The translations under genes and the position numbers were made by a program. The notes below the pieces were generated by a model. It saw only the letters and a program-made list of their open reading frames with translations, was not told the DNA's origin and did not search any database. Below are positions 17,184-27,926 of a DNA stretch of 64,000 nt, piece after piece. Every line of letters begins with the position of its first letter. Position 1 is the first letter of the stretch. Source of the stretch: Methylomonas sp. MK1 (GTDB lineage: Bacteria > Pseudomonadota > Gammaproteobacteria > Methylococcales > Methylomonadaceae); assembly GCF_000365425.1 (NCBI RefSeq), contig NZ_AQOV01000001.1:2852001-2916000 (forward strand). Direction: 5' to 3'.

Positions 17184-18640
17184 AGCTGGTCGAATTGATG
17201 AACGGACTGACAGTAAATCCAGCGGATTTGGTGATTAGCGGCTTGTGTTTGGACAGCCGAAACATCCAAGCCGGCGATGCGTTTATTGCTTTGAACGGCG
17301 CATTCCAACATGGGATCGCGCATGCGGAACAGGCTATAGCCAACGGCGCGACCGCAGTAATTTACGATCCAAATGGCGCGGATATGCAGCTAGTTAGTGC
17401 CTTGAAAGTACCTAGCCTAGCAATTGCCGATTTGGCGCATAAATTCGGCAAGATCGCCGCAAAATTTTACGGTAATCCATCGCAATTATTGGATGTGATC
17501 GGTGTGACCGGCACCAATGGCAAAACCACCTGTAGCCAGTTAATCGCCCAGGCTTTGCCCGCTTGCGGTGTGATAGGCACATTGGGCTGGGGCGATTTCG
17601 GCAATTTGCAGCCGACCGCCAACACGACGCCGGATGCGTTGGCCGTGCAACAGATGCTGAATGAATTTGTAAAGCAGGATAAGCGTAACGTGGCCATGGA
17701 AGTTTCCTCGCACGGCTTACATCAGGGCCGGGTTAACGGGGTCAGCTTTAAAGGCGCGGTATTTACCAATTTGAGCCGTGACCACCTGGATTATCACGGC
17801 AGCATGGCGGAATACCTGCAAGCCAAACTGGCGTTGTTCAAGACACCGGGGCTGCAATTTGCGGTGGTCAATCTCGACGATCCGAGCAGCGCCGAGGTTT
17901 TGCAAAGCGTACCGAACGCCGTTGAGAGTTGGACTTTCAGCGCGACCGGCCGACGCGGTATTGCTAAGGAAGCCGTAAGCGCCGAACAAGTAAAACACAG
18001 CGCTGGCGGCATTGAATTCGATGTCGTCTGGCGTGAGCAAAATTGCCGGGCTACAACATCGCTGGTTGGTGGCTTTAACCTGGATAACGTGCTGGCGGTG
18101 CTTTGTGTACTACTGGCGACCGGTAGCAAATTCGAAGCTGCCGTCGCGCAGTTGGCTAAATTGAGCGCCATTGCCGGCCGCATGGAAAAATTCGGCGGCC
18201 ACGGCAAGCCCACGATATTTGTGGATTATGCGCATACCCCGGACGCACTGGAAAAAGTGCTGAAAGCCGTCAAAGGCGCAAACCGGTTAAGAGTCGTGTT
18301 TGGCTGCGGCGGCGACCGTGACAAGGGCAAGCGCCCTCAGATGGGCCGGATTGCCGAAACCTGGGCGGATCAAGTTATCGTCACCGACGACAATCCGCGC
18401 GGTGAAGTACCAGCAGCAATTATTAAAGACATTTTGAGCGGCTGCCAAAGCCAAAAAATAACGGTAATTAACGATAGAACCACGGCCATAAACACAGTGA
18501 TAAGACAAGCAGACCCAGACGATTGCGTAGTGATAGCCGGCAAGGGCCACGAGGACTACCAAGAAATCGGCGGCGTGAAGCAGCCGTTCAGCGATAGCGC
18601 TGTCGTCATGCAAGCACTGGCGGCGTGGAGCAAGCCATGA
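17180..18640 (+). CDS. murE: UDP-MurNAc-tripeptide synthetase MurE
   Basis: Cytoplasmic Mur ligase adding meso-diaminopimelate to UDP-MurNAc-L-Ala-D-Glu. The 486 residues carry the ATP loop GTNGKTTCSQL, the carbamylated-Lys region, and TDDNPRGE, whose DNPR motif marks meso-DAP as substrate and fits a Gram-negative wall. It starts within ATGA at the ftsI stop and its own stop sits within the murF ATGA. No anomaly seen. Confidence 0.97.
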   Translation: MKLVELMNGLTVNPADLVISGLCLDSRNIQAGDAFIALNGAFQHGIAHAEQAIANGATAVIYDPNGADMQLVSALKVPSLAIADLAHKFGKIAAKFYGNPSQLLDVIGVTGTNGKTTCSQLIAQALPACGVIGTLGWGDFGNLQPTANTTPDALAVQQMLNEFVKQDKRNVAMEVSSHGLHQGRVNGVSFKGAVFTNLSRDHLDYHGSMAEYLQAKLALFKTPGLQFAVVNLDDPSSAEVLQSVPNAVESWTFSATGRRGIAKEAVSAEQVKHSAGGIEFDVVWREQNCRATTSLVGGFNLDNVLAVLCVLLATGSKFEAAVAQLAKLSAIAGRMEKFGGHGKPTIFVDYAHTPDALEKVLKAVKGANRLRVVFGCGGDRDKGKRPQMGRIAETWADQVIVTDDNPRGEVPAAIIKDILSGCQSQKITVINDRTTAINTVIRQADPDDCVVIAGKGHEDYQEIGGVKQPFSDSAVVMQALAAWSKP

Positions 18641-20001
18641 AATTGCTACTTAGCGAAATCGCCCAAGCCGTCAACGGCAAGCTGATCGGCGAAGACAGAG
18701 AAATTCGCGCCACGGGTATCGATACCCGCACCTTACAATCCGGCGCACTGTATATCGCCATCAAAGGCAAGAATTTCGACGGCCACAGCTTTATCGATAA
18801 GGCTGAGCAAGCCGGAGCGGCAGCGCTGTTAATTGAACAGGCCTGCGCATCGGCGTTGCCGCAAATCATCGTCACCGATACCCATTTGGCATTGGCGGAA
18901 CTGGCTGGATACTGGCGCAAAGCCTTGTCGGTCAAAGTGGCCGGCGTCACCGGCAGCAACGGCAAAACCACCGTCAAGGAAATGATTGCGGCGATTTTCG
19001 CCACCCAGGGCCACACTTTATCGACTCAAGGCAATCTGAACAACGACATCGGCGTACCCCTGACACTACTGAAACTGGATGATTCTCATCGCTACGCAGT
19101 GATTGAAATGGGCGCCAACCATCCCGGCGAAATTGCCTATACCAGCCGCTATGCGCAAGCCGATGTCAGCGTCATCACCAATATCGGTGCCGCCCATATC
19201 GAAGGTTTCGGCAGTATTGAAGGCGTCGCCGAAACCAAAAGCGAAATCTTCAAAAGCCTCGGTGAAAATGGCGTGGCGGTATTAAATCGCGACGACGCTT
19301 TTTACGATTTCTTACTAGCCGTGGCCGGCAGCCATCGAAGCGTGTCCTTCGGCTTGAGCCCCGCAGCAGACATTACTGCTTTAAATATTGACACATCCTT
19401 AGACTCCCAAGGCTTTAACACCTATTTCGAATTAAAAACTGCGACTCACGTTTTACCAATCCGATTGCATCTGGCCGGCGCCCACAATGTGAAAAACGCC
19501 TTGGCCGCAGCGGCAGTAGCACTGCAATTCGGCATCAGCCTGCCAGACATTAAACAAGGCCTGGAACAACTCCAGCCGGTCACCGGCCGCATGCAACCCT
19601 TAACGGGCCGTAAGGGCAATATCGTCATCGACGATACCTATAACGCTAACCCCAACTCCTTGAAAGCCGCGCTGGACGTACTGACCGATTGCGGCAGCGA
19701 AGCGTGGGTGGCCCTGGGCGCTTTCGGCGAACTCGGCCCGGACAGCCCGGCGATACACCGGGAAATGGGCGAATTAATCAAGGCAAAATCGGTGAAGCGT
19801 TTGTTCGCCACCGGCGCATTGGCAAAACATGCCGTTGAAGCCTTTGGCGACGGCGGCCAGTTTTTCGACGATCAGGAACAATTAATAGACACCCTGACAA
19901 CAGCCGTCACAGGAAAGGAAACCCTATTGGTTAAAGGCTCGCGCGCCCAAAAAATGGAAAACGTGGTGGCGGCGATGGTCAACAATTTCAGAGCAGCCTA
20001 A
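18637..20001 (+). CDS. murF: UDP-MurNAc-pentapeptide synthetase MurF
   Basis: Cytoplasmic ligase that adds D-Ala-D-Ala to UDP-MurNAc-tripeptide. The ATG at 18637 is in a four-base ATGA overlap with murE and gives 454 residues; an in-frame GTG at 18625 would add four residues but is less favourable. [11 protein letters not shown] is the ATP loop. [13 protein letters not shown] and [10 protein letters not shown] are MurF signatures, and [10 protein letters not shown] is in the C-terminal domain. Ends overlapping mraY by one base. Confidence 0.97.
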   Translation: MKLLLSEIAQAVNGKLIGEDREIRATGIDTRTLQSGALYIAIKGKNFDGHSFIDKAEQAGAAALLIEQACASALPQIIVTDTHLALAELAGYWRKALSVKVAGVTGSNGKTTVKEMIAAIFATQGHTLSTQGNLNNDIGVPLTLLKLDDSHRYAVIEMGANHPGEIAYTSRYAQADVSVITNIGAAHIEGFGSIEGVAETKSEIFKSLGENGVAVLNRDDAFYDFLLAVAGSHRSVSFGLSPAADITALNIDTSLDSQGFNTYFELKTATHVLPIRLHLAGAHNVKNALAAAAVALQFGISLPDIKQGLEQLQPVTGRMQPLTGRKGNIVIDDTYNANPNSLKAALDVLTDCGSEAWVALGAFGELGPDSPAIHREMGELIKAKSVKRLFATGALAKHAVEAFGDGGQFFDDQEQLIDTLTTAVTGKETLLVKGSRAQKMENVVAAMVNNFRAA

Positions 20002-21083
20002 TGTTACTTTTACTCGCGGATTTTTTAACTAGTATCGATAGCGGCTTCAGGGTCCTGCATTACCTGACCTTTCGCGCCATTTTGGGCGTACTGACCGCAC
20101 TCAGTATTTCCCTGATGGTCGGTCCGGCCATGATCGAAAAATTGACTCGCAAAAAAATCGGCCAAAGCGTGCGCGACGACGGTCCGCAAAGCCATTTTTC
20201 CAAATCGGGCACGCCAACCATGGGCGGTGCGATGATTTTGTTCGCGGTAGCGATCAGCACCCTACTCTGCGCGGATTTGAGCAATCGTTATGTCTGGGTG
20301 GTATTGTTGGTGACACTGGCCCACGGTGTAATTGGTTTTATCGACGACTATAAAAAAGTCCTGCTCGGCAATAGCGACGGCCTGTCCGCCCGCGCCAAAT
20401 ATTTCTGGCAATCGCTGGTCGCGCTGAGCGCCGCCTTATACCTTTACAACACCGCCCAGGTCGCCGCGGAAACCCAGTTTATCGTGCCGTTTTTCAAAAA
20501 CGTCACCGTGGACATCGGCTGGGGCTACGTAGTGTTGACCTATTTCGTCATTGTCGGCTCCAGTAACGCGGTCAATCTGACCGACGGCCTGGACGGCCTG
20601 GCCATCATGCCGACCGTGATGATCGCCGCCGCCTTGGCGATTTTTGCCTATTTATCCGGCCACGTTAATTTCTCGCAATATCTGGCTATCCCGCACATCC
20701 CCAAAGCCGGCGAGCTGGTGGTATTTTGCGCGGCCCTGGTCGGTTCCGGGCTGGGCTTTTTGTGGTTTAACACCTATCCGGCCATGGTGTTCATGGGCGA
20801 CGTCGGCGCGCTGGCCTTGGGCGCTGCGCTGGGTATCGTCGCGGTGCTGGTTAGGCAAGAAATCGTCTTGGTCATCATGGGCGGCATTTTTGTGATGGAA
20901 ACCATTTCGGTAATTATCCAAGTCGCCTCTTTCAAAACCCGCAAAAAGCGGGTGTTTTTGATGGCCCCCATTCATCATCATTACGAATTAAAAGGTTGGC
21001 CGGAGCCGCGCATCATCGTCCGTTTCTGGATTATCTCGGTCATCCTGGTGTTGATCGGTCTGGCCACGTTGAAACTGAGATAA
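20001..21083 (+). CDS. mraY: Phospho-MurNAc-pentapeptide translocase MraY
   Basis: Ten-helix inner-membrane enzyme that transfers phospho-MurNAc-pentapeptide to undecaprenyl phosphate, forming lipid I. The 360 residues match the family length. Visible signatures are GTPTMGG after helix 2, the catalytic aspartates in IDDYKK and [21 protein letters not shown], and the histidine-rich [12 protein letters not shown] loop near the C-terminus. ATG overlaps the murF stop; murD starts two bases after the stop. Confidence 0.98.
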   Translation: MLLLLADFLTSIDSGFRVLHYLTFRAILGVLTALSISLMVGPAMIEKLTRKKIGQSVRDDGPQSHFSKSGTPTMGGAMILFAVAISTLLCADLSNRYVWVVLLVTLAHGVIGFIDDYKKVLLGNSDGLSARAKYFWQSLVALSAALYLYNTAQVAAETQFIVPFFKNVTVDIGWGYVVLTYFVIVGSSNAVNLTDGLDGLAIMPTVMIAAALAIFAYLSGHVNFSQYLAIPHIPKAGELVVFCAALVGSGLGFLWFNTYPAMVFMGDVGALALGAALGIVAVLVRQEIVLVIMGGIFVMETISVIIQVASFKTRKKRVFLMAPIHHHYELKGWPEPRIIVRFWIISVILVLIGLATLKLR

Positions 21084-21085
21084 GC

Positions 21086-22456
21086 ATGAACACCACCGCC
21101 CTACTCAGTAATCTGGAAACCCATTTCAACTTAAATCCGGATAGCGCTCGCCTATTGATCGTAGGTCTGGGCGCTACCGGCTATTCAGCTGCGCAATTTT
21201 TGCAAAAGACGCCGATTAAATTCGCGGTGATCGACAGCCGAAAAAACCCGCCGCTGATCGACAACCTACGCGAACAAATGCCGGACGTGCCGGTGTTTTC
21301 CGGCGGTTTCGACCAATCCGCGCTGGATGTCGCCACTCACTTGCTGGTCAGCCCTGGCGTGTCTTTACACGAAGCGGCCATCCAAAAAGCCGTACAGGCG
21401 GGCGTTACCGTACTCAGCGACATCGACTTATTCGCTTGCGCCACTGATAAACCGGTTATCGCCATCACCGGCTCCAACGGTAAAAGCACGGTTACCACCA
21501 TGCTGGGCGAAATGGCTAACGCCGCCGGCGTCAAAACTGCCATTGGCGGCAACCTCGGCACACCGGCTCTGGATTTGCTGCAACAGGACGCCGAACTTTA
21601 CGTATTGGAATTGTCCAGCTTCCAGCTGGAACGTACCAAGGCTTTGAACGCCAAAGTCGCCACCGTATTAAACGTCAGTCCGGATCATCTGGATCGCCAT
21701 GACGGCATGGCGGGCTATGCGGCGGAAAAGCAACGCGTGTTCCGGGGCGACGGCGTAATGGTCTTGAATGCCGACGACCCGATGGTCATGGCCATGCGCG
21801 ATCCCGCCCGGCAAACATTGACTTTTTCCACGCAAACTCAAGCCGATTTTTATCTGCGTCGCGGCGAAACCGATACTTTGATGCAAGGCGAACAAGCCCT
21901 AATGGCGGCAAGCAAATTGCGCCTGGAAGGTAGCCATAACATCGCCAATGCGTTGGCAGCGCTGGCCCTGGGCACGGCAGCCGGTCTAAGCATCACCAAA
22001 ATGTGCGATGCGCTCAGACAATTCAAAGGCTTGCCGCACCGCATGCAAAAAGTCGCGGAAAAAGGCGGCATCAATTGGGTTAACGATTCCAAAGCCACCA
22101 ATATCGGTGCCTGTATAGCCGCGCTAAAAGGTTACGAACATAAAGTGATTTTGATCGCCGGCGGCGAGACCAAAGGCGCGGACATGCGCGAACTGGTACC
22201 GGTCGTCACCGAAAAAACCAAGGCCGTGGTGCTGATAGGCAAAGACGCGCAACTGATCGCGCAAGCGTTAAACAACTGCGTGCCAACGCATTTCGCGGGA
22301 ACTATGAAGGAAGCGGTAACCATAGCCGCCAGCATTGCTAGCGCAGGCGACAGTGTGCTGTTATCGCCGGCCTGCGCCAGTCTCGATCAATATCGCAGCT
22401 ATGTTGACCGCGGCAATAAATTCGCCGAAGCCGTGATGAGTCTGCCCTTATGTTGA
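21086..22456 (+). CDS. murD: UDP-MurNAc-L-alanine:D-glutamate ligase MurD
   Basis: Cytoplasmic ligase adding D-Glu to UDP-MurNAc-L-Ala. I start at ATG 21086, right after the mraY stop, giving 456 residues; a longer frame into mraY is spurious. The N-terminal Rossmann-like loop is GLGATGYSAA, the ATP loop GSNGKSTVTTM, then NVSPDHLDRH, and the C-terminal LLSPACASLDQY typical of MurD. Overlaps ftsW by seven bases. Confidence 0.96.
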   Translation: MNTTALLSNLETHFNLNPDSARLLIVGLGATGYSAAQFLQKTPIKFAVIDSRKNPPLIDNLREQMPDVPVFSGGFDQSALDVATHLLVSPGVSLHEAAIQKAVQAGVTVLSDIDLFACATDKPVIAITGSNGKSTVTTMLGEMANAAGVKTAIGGNLGTPALDLLQQDAELYVLELSSFQLERTKALNAKVATVLNVSPDHLDRHDGMAGYAAEKQRVFRGDGVMVLNADDPMVMAMRDPARQTLTFSTQTQADFYLRRGETDTLMQGEQALMAASKLRLEGSHNIANALAALALGTAAGLSITKMCDALRQFKGLPHRMQKVAEKGGINWVNDSKATNIGACIAALKGYEHKVILIAGGETKGADMRELVPVVTEKTKAVVLIGKDAQLIAQALNNCVPTHFAGTMKEAVTIAASIASAGDSVLLSPACASLDQYRSYVDRGNKFAEAVMSLPLC

Positions 22457-23616
22457 AACCAACAGTCAAGCCACGCGCGCAAAACCGTTTGCATATCGAC
22501 CCGGTGTTGATGCTAGCGTGCTTTAGTCTGCTGGGCATCGGCTTCATGCTGGTCACCTCATCCTCTTTGCACTTGGGCGTAAAGATGGCCGATGACATTT
22601 CGCACTATCCATTCAAGCAGTTGATACATATTGCGTTCGGCTTGGGCTTTTCCGCAGTCATTTTGAATATACCGATGCAGAGCTGGGAAAGAATGGGGCA
22701 AACCCTGTTCATCGCCGGCCTGGCTTTGCTTTTGGTGGTATTAATTCCCGGCGTCGGCATCAAAGTCAACGGCAGTATCCGCTGGCTGTCGATTTTCGGG
22801 TTGCGGATTCAGGTTTCAGAAGTGGTGAAATTCATCTCGGTCATGTACATGGCCGGCTATGTGACTCGCCATTCCGAACACGTGCGTCGCTCAGCGTTCG
22901 GCTTGGTCAAACCCCTAATGTTGTTTTCGGTAGCTTGCGTGCTTTTATTGCTCGAACCTGACTTCGGCTCGGCGGTGGTGATTCTGATCATCGCCATGGG
23001 CATGATGTTTCTGGGCGGCGCCCGTATTTCCCAGTTCATCATTTTATTGGGCCTAGTTGCAGGCTTGGCCGTGGTATTGGTTATCGAATCTCCCTATCGA
23101 TTGGCGCGGGTCACCAGTTTCATGGATCCGTGGGCCGACGCCAGAGACAGTGGCTTTCAATTGACTCAAGCCCTGATTTCCTTCGGTCGCGGCGAATTTT
23201 TCGGCGTTGGTTTGGGCAACGGCCTGCAAAAACTTTTTTATCTGCCGGAAGCGCACACCGACTTTTTGTTCTCGGTTTTGGGTGAAGAACTCGGTCTGCT
23301 TGGCGTATTGCTAATCATCGGCCTATTCGCCGCCCTGGTAGTCCGCGCCTTTGCGATTGGCGAACAAGCCGAACAAGCCGGCCTGAAATTTTCCGCACTA
23401 GCAGCTTACGGCCTGGGTATCTGGTTTGGCTTCCAATCCTTCGTAAACATGGGCGTGAACATGGGCATGCTGCCCACCAAAGGTTTGACCTTGCCGCTGA
23501 TGAGCTACGGCGGCGGCAGTATGATCGTCATGTGCGGCGCGATGGCGGTATTGTTTAGGATTCATTACGAAGTCACCGAACACAATAAAAGCAATGTGAA
23601 GGGGAAACACGCATGA
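22450..23616 (+). CDS. ftsW: Lipid II polymerase FtsW (SEDS family)
   Basis: Ten-helix SEDS glycosyltransferase polymerising septal glycan together with FtsI. The 388 residues include NGSIRWLSIFGLRIQVSE, LLLEPDFGSAVV, the catalytic-region Asp in AHTDFLFSVLGEELG, and LPLMSYGGGSMI near the C-terminus, all classic SEDS motifs. Its ATG lies within the end of murD, and its stop overlaps murG by four bases, consistent with translational coupling. Confidence 0.97.
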   Translation: MLKPTVKPRAQNRLHIDPVLMLACFSLLGIGFMLVTSSSLHLGVKMADDISHYPFKQLIHIAFGLGFSAVILNIPMQSWERMGQTLFIAGLALLLVVLIPGVGIKVNGSIRWLSIFGLRIQVSEVVKFISVMYMAGYVTRHSEHVRRSAFGLVKPLMLFSVACVLLLLEPDFGSAVVILIIAMGMMFLGGARISQFIILLGLVAGLAVVLVIESPYRLARVTSFMDPWADARDSGFQLTQALISFGRGEFFGVGLGNGLQKLFYLPEAHTDFLFSVLGEELGLLGVLLIIGLFAALVVRAFAIGEQAEQAGLKFSALAAYGLGIWFGFQSFVNMGVNMGMLPTKGLTLPLMSYGGGSMIVMCGAMAVLFRIHYEVTEHNKSNVKGKHA

Positions 23617-24677
23617 GCGGCCGCATCGTCATCATGGCAGGCGGCACCGGCGGACACGTGTTTCCGGCACTGGCAGTTGCTCAGGAGATGCGCCAACGCG
23701 GCTGGCAAGTCAGCTGGCTGGGTACCGAGAAAGGCCTGGAAAGCCGGGTAGTGCCCGCCAACAATATCGACATAGACTGGCTGGCGGTAGCCGGTATGCG
23801 CGGCAAGGGATTGCTGTCCAAACTCGGCGCCGGTATTAAATTGATTCAAGCCTGCCTGCAAGCACGGCGCATACTGAAGCAACGCCAACCTAACGTAGTA
23901 TTGGGCATGGGCGGTTTTGTGGCCGGACCGGGCGGATTGATGGCGAAATGGTTGGGCATCCCGCTGGTGATACACGAACAAAACCGGGTACCCGGCACCA
24001 CCAACCGTTTACTGGTGAAACTTGCTGCCCGCAAAGTATTGGAAGCGTTTCCGGATAGCTTCGCCAAGTCGGTACACGCCATCTGCACCGGCAATCCGTT
24101 GAGAGATGCGTTCATTGACCTGCCTGAAAAATCGGAATGGCATCCGCAAGCCGGCCGCAATTTAAGGATTCTGATCCTGGGCGGTAGCCAGGGCGCTAAA
24201 GTCCTGAACGACACTGTGCCGGAGGCCTTGGCCGGATTGAGCAATCTTGACGTAAAACACCAGACCGGCAGCGCCATGCAAGCTGAAGTGGCCGAGCGTT
24301 ACCGCAAACTGGGTCTGAACGCCGAAGCCTTGGCCTTTATCGAGGATATGGCCACCACCTACCAATGGGCCGATTTGATTATTTGCCGGGCCGGCGCGAT
24401 GACGGTCAGTGAAGTGGCGGCCTGCGGCTTGCCGGCGATTTTCGTGCCCTTGCTGCACGCCATCGACGATCACCAAACCGCCAACGCCAAATATTTAACA
24501 GAAGCCGGTGCCGCATTGTTGCTGCCGCAACCCGAATTAAACGCGGACAATCTGCGTAAAACCATAGAACAAGCCATGACATCATTAACATCCATGAGCC
24601 GGGCCGCCAAAGCCAAGGCCAGACTCGCCGCCACTCAGACTGTGGCCGATATTTGCGTTGCGGAGGCCGCCGTATGA
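23613..24677 (+). CDS. murG: Lipid II-forming GlcNAc transferase MurG
   Basis: Peripheral membrane GT28 enzyme converting lipid I to lipid II with UDP-GlcNAc. The 354 residues begin with the G-loop [10 protein letters not shown] and contain [17 protein letters not shown], the second G-loop [10 protein letters not shown], and the UDP-GlcNAc-binding [17 protein letters not shown]. Four-base overlaps link it to ftsW and murC. Confidence 0.97.
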   Translation: MSGRIVIMAGGTGGHVFPALAVAQEMRQRGWQVSWLGTEKGLESRVVPANNIDIDWLAVAGMRGKGLLSKLGAGIKLIQACLQARRILKQRQPNVVLGMGGFVAGPGGLMAKWLGIPLVIHEQNRVPGTTNRLLVKLAARKVLEAFPDSFAKSVHAICTGNPLRDAFIDLPEKSEWHPQAGRNLRILILGGSQGAKVLNDTVPEALAGLSNLDVKHQTGSAMQAEVAERYRKLGLNAEALAFIEDMATTYQWADLIICRAGAMTVSEVAACGLPAIFVPLLHAIDDHQTANAKYLTEAGAALLLPQPELNADNLRKTIEQAMTSLTSMSRAAKAKARLAATQTVADICVAEAAV

Positions 24678-26101
24678 ACCGCCCCAACATCGAAAACCAA
24701 GCGCTGGGCGACATCGACAAAATCCATTTTGTCGGTATCGGCGGCACCGGCATGAGCGGCATCGCCGAAGTACTATCCAACCTGGGCTATACCGTGTCCG
24801 GGTCGGATATTAAAGGCTCGGCGGTTACTGATCGCCTGCAAGCCATGGGTGTGAAAGTCTACTTCGGCCACCACGCCGACAATGTGCTCGATGTCGATGT
24901 GGTCGTCACGTCTACCGCCGTCGATAGAACCAATCCGGAAATCGTCACCGCCTACGAGAATCGCATTCCGGTGATTCCGCGCGCGGAAATGCTGGCCGAA
25001 TTGATGCGCTTTAGATTCGGCATCGCCGTCGCCGGCACCCACGGCAAGACTACCACCACCAGTCTGACCACCATGATGCTGGCCGAGGGTGGCCTGGACC
25101 CGACTTTTGTCATCGGCGGTCGCTTGAACAGCGCTGGCGCCAACGCTAAATTGGGCTTGGGTAAATATCTGGTTGCAGAAGCCGACGAAAGCGATGCCTC
25201 GTTTTTGTACCTGCAACCGATGATGGCGATAGTGACCAACATCGATCAAGACCATATGGAAACCTACGGCGGCAGCTACAGCCGTTTGAAGGATACTTTC
25301 ATCAAGTTTTTGCACCAATTACCTTTTTATGGATTGGCTGTTTTGTGCAGCGACGACCCAGGCGTCTGCGCGATTTTGCCAAACATTTCCAAACCGGTGA
25401 AAACCTACGGCGTTAACGAAGATGCCGACGTCCGCGCCATCGACATTAAACAAGACGGCTTGCGTACGCATTTCACCGTGCTGCGCTGGGGCGGCCAACC
25501 GCCGCTAAAAGTCACGCTGAACCTGCCGGGCTGGCACAACATGCTGAACGCCTTGGCCGCCACGACCATAGCCACCGCGCTGGGCGTGGATGATGCGGCC
25601 ATAGTCAAAAGTCTGGCCGAATTCAAAGGCGTGGGCAGACGTTTTCAAATCAATGGCGACGTAGATTTCAACGGCGGCAAACTAACCCTAGTCGACGATT
25701 ACGGTCACCACCCGCGCGAACTGGCCGCCACTCTGGAAGCCTTGCGCCAAGCCTGGCCGACCCGCCGCAAGGTGGTGGTGTTTCAACCGCATCGTTATAC
25801 CCGCACCCGCGACCTGTTCGAAGATTTCGTCGAGGTACTGTCCAGCGTCGATGTACTGATATTACTGGATGTGTATTCGGCCGGCGAAGCGCCGATTACC
25901 GGTGCCGACGGCAAAGCGCTGAGCCGCTCGATTCGAGTACGCGGCCAGGTTGATCCGGTATTCGTGCAAAACCGTGAAGATCTGGCCACCATCCTGGCCG
26001 GCATCGTCGAAAAAGACGACGTGGTATTGACCATGGGCGCCGGCAATGTCGGCCAGATCGCTGCTGAATTGCCGCACCAATTGGCTGAGGCCCTAAGGTA
26101 A
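24674..26101 (+). CDS. murC: UDP-MurNAc:L-alanine ligase MurC
   Basis: First Mur ligase, adding L-Ala to UDP-MurNAc. The ATG at 24674 overlaps the murG stop and gives 475 residues; the longer frame to 24653 is not supported. [18 protein letters not shown] is the MurC N-terminal signature, [10 protein letters not shown] the ATP loop, [10 protein letters not shown] and DDYGHHPRE further motifs. Its stop overlaps the murB start by one base. Confidence 0.97.
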   Translation: MNRPNIENQALGDIDKIHFVGIGGTGMSGIAEVLSNLGYTVSGSDIKGSAVTDRLQAMGVKVYFGHHADNVLDVDVVVTSTAVDRTNPEIVTAYENRIPVIPRAEMLAELMRFRFGIAVAGTHGKTTTTSLTTMMLAEGGLDPTFVIGGRLNSAGANAKLGLGKYLVAEADESDASFLYLQPMMAIVTNIDQDHMETYGGSYSRLKDTFIKFLHQLPFYGLAVLCSDDPGVCAILPNISKPVKTYGVNEDADVRAIDIKQDGLRTHFTVLRWGGQPPLKVTLNLPGWHNMLNALAATTIATALGVDDAAIVKSLAEFKGVGRRFQINGDVDFNGGKLTLVDDYGHHPRELAATLEALRQAWPTRRKVVVFQPHRYTRTRDLFEDFVEVLSSVDVLILLDVYSAGEAPITGADGKALSRSIRVRGQVDPVFVQNREDLATILAGIVEKDDVVLTMGAGNVGQIAAELPHQLAEALR

Positions 26102-26979
26102 TGGTGACCAGAGGCACTTTATTAAACAACGAGCCGCTGGCGAAATACACCAGCTGGCGCGTCGGCGGTCCAGCCCAACACCTGTACATCCCGGAAAACA
26201 AAGCCGACCTGATCGAATTTATCGCCAGCCTACCCGCTGGCGAACCGCTGTATTGGATGGGCTTGGGTAGTAACTTATTGGTGCGCGACGGCGGCATTCG
26301 CGGCACGGTGATCAATACCCGCGGCCGTTTGAAAGAAATGTATCTGGCCGACTCCGAACGAGTTTACGTAGAAGCCGGCGTACCTTGCGCCCATGTCGCC
26401 CGCTTTTGCGCGGATTTAGGCCTGACCGGCGCCGAGTTTTTAGCCGGCATCCCAGGCACGATGGGCGGCGCGCTCAAAATGAATGCCGGCGCCTTTGGCG
26501 GCGAGACCTGGAGCATCGTCGAGAAAGTGGAAATGATCAACCCGCGCGGCGATGTAACCCAACGGGATCACCACGAATTCGAAGTGGCCTACCGTTCTGT
26601 AAAAGGTTTGGCCGACGAATGGTTCTTGTCGGCTCAACTGAAGTTAAGCAAAGGCAACAGCGAAGCCAGCCAGCAACATATCAAAGCACTACTGGAAAAA
26701 CGCAACGCCTCGCAACCGACCAATAAACCGACTTGCGGTTCAGTATTCAAGAATCCGCCTGGCGATTACGCGGCCCGCTTGATCGAAGCCTGCGGCCTGA
26801 AGGGCTTTGCGATCGGCGGCGCAGTGGTGTCGGAAAAGCATGCCAATTTTATCGAGAATCGTGGCAACGCTAGCTCTGAAGATATAGAAACCTTGATCGA
26901 ACATATTCAAACTCAAGTACAAACGCAATTCGGCATCAGTCTGCAAACTGAAGTCTGCCGGGTAGGTGATAAAGCATGA
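26101..26979 (+). CDS. murB: UDP-N-acetylenolpyruvoylglucosamine reductase MurB (short type)
   Basis: FAD enzyme reducing UDP-GlcNAc-enolpyruvate to UDP-MurNAc with NADPH. At 292 residues it is the short type-II MurB and not the ~340-residue E. coli type. Visible parts are YTSWRVGGPA, GLGSNLLVRDGG, the FAD-binding GIPGTMGGALKMNAGAFGGE and the proton-donor Ser in CGSVFKNP, with SEKHANFI near the end. One-base overlap with murC and four-base overlap with ddl. Confidence 0.96.
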   Translation: MVTRGTLLNNEPLAKYTSWRVGGPAQHLYIPENKADLIEFIASLPAGEPLYWMGLGSNLLVRDGGIRGTVINTRGRLKEMYLADSERVYVEAGVPCAHVARFCADLGLTGAEFLAGIPGTMGGALKMNAGAFGGETWSIVEKVEMINPRGDVTQRDHHEFEVAYRSVKGLADEWFLSAQLKLSKGNSEASQQHIKALLEKRNASQPTNKPTCGSVFKNPPGDYAARLIEACGLKGFAIGGAVVSEKHANFIENRGNASSEDIETLIEHIQTQVQTQFGISLQTEVCRVGDKA

Positions 26980-27926
26980 AGCCATTACGCATCAAAAATG
27001 CCGCCGATTTCGGCAAAGTCGCGGTCCTGTTGGGCGGTTCGGCCGCCGAGCGCGAAATATCCTTGAACAGCGGCAACGCGGTGTTTCAAGCCTTGAAAGC
27101 GCAAGGTGTTGACGCGGTCGCGATAGACGTCACCGCTAGCCCAATCGATGCGTTGGCAGGCGTCAAAGCCGACAGAGTGTTCAACGTAATCCATGGTCGT
27201 GGCGGTGAAGACGGCGTGTTGCAGGCCGTCTTGCAAGTAATGGGTTTGCCGTATACCGGCTCCGGCGTGATGGCTTCGGCATTGAGTATGGACAAATTGC
27301 GTACCAAGTTGTGCTGGCAAGGTTTGGGTTTGAGCACGCCGCTTTGGTACGTGCTGAAAAGTGCCGCTGACATCGATCCTTGCATCGCCAAACTGGGATT
27401 TCCGGTGATCGTTAAACCAGCGCAGGAAGGCTCCAGCATCGGTATGAGCAAAGCGACTAATCGCGACGAATTGATCGCAGCCCTGCAATTGGCCAAGCAG
27501 TATCTATGCGACGTGTATGCAGAACAATGGGTACAAGGCCAAGAATTCACCGTTGGCATATTGGACGGCGAAGCACTGCCGGCAATCAGATTGGAAACGC
27601 CCAATTCCTTTTACGATTTCGATGCCAAGTATCGAGCTAACACCACGAAATACCACTGCCCCTGCGGCTTGAGCGCGGAGCGCGAACAACAATTGCAAGC
27701 CTTGGCGGTACAAGCCTGCCATGCCTTAGATGTGAAAGGCTGGGCGCGCGTGGATGTATTTATCGACGCTAACGACCGGTCGCAACTGATCGAAGTCAAT
27801 ACCGTACCGGGTATGACCGACCACAGTCTGGTGCCGATGGCCGCTAAGGCCGTGGGGATTAGTTTCGATGAGTTGGTCTGGCGCATTTTGGAAACCAGCA
27901 TGGCGGGTCCAGGTGAGCCGATTTAG
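26976..27926 (+). CDS. ddl: D-alanine--D-alanine ligase
   Basis: ATP-grasp ligase that makes the D-Ala-D-Ala dipeptide used by MurF. The 316 residues include LLGGSAAEREISLNSG, the catalytic HGRGGEDG (where many family members have HGxxGEDG), YTGSGVMASALSMDK, KPAQEGSSIGM, and the C-terminal metal/ATP residues in IEVNTVPGMTDHSLVP. Position after murB is the standard ddlB slot. Its end overlaps the likely ftsQ start by 14 bases. Confidence 0.97.
   Translation: MKPLRIKNAADFGKVAVLLGGSAAEREISLNSGNAVFQALKAQGVDAVAIDVTASPIDALAGVKADRVFNVIHGRGGEDGVLQAVLQVMGLPYTGSGVMASALSMDKLRTKLCWQGLGLSTPLWYVLKSAADIDPCIAKLGFPVIVKPAQEGSSIGMSKATNRDELIAALQLAKQYLCDVYAEQWVQGQEFTVGILDGEALPAIRLETPNSFYDFDAKYRANTTKYHCPCGLSAEREQQLQALAVQACHALDVKGWARVDVFIDANDRSQLIEVNTVPGMTDHSLVPMAAKAVGISFDELVWRILETSMAGPGEPI

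Noticed and set aside
20996..21085. Extended murD start inside mraY
   Set aside because: Residues match mraY's reading in another frame and not the MurD N-terminus.
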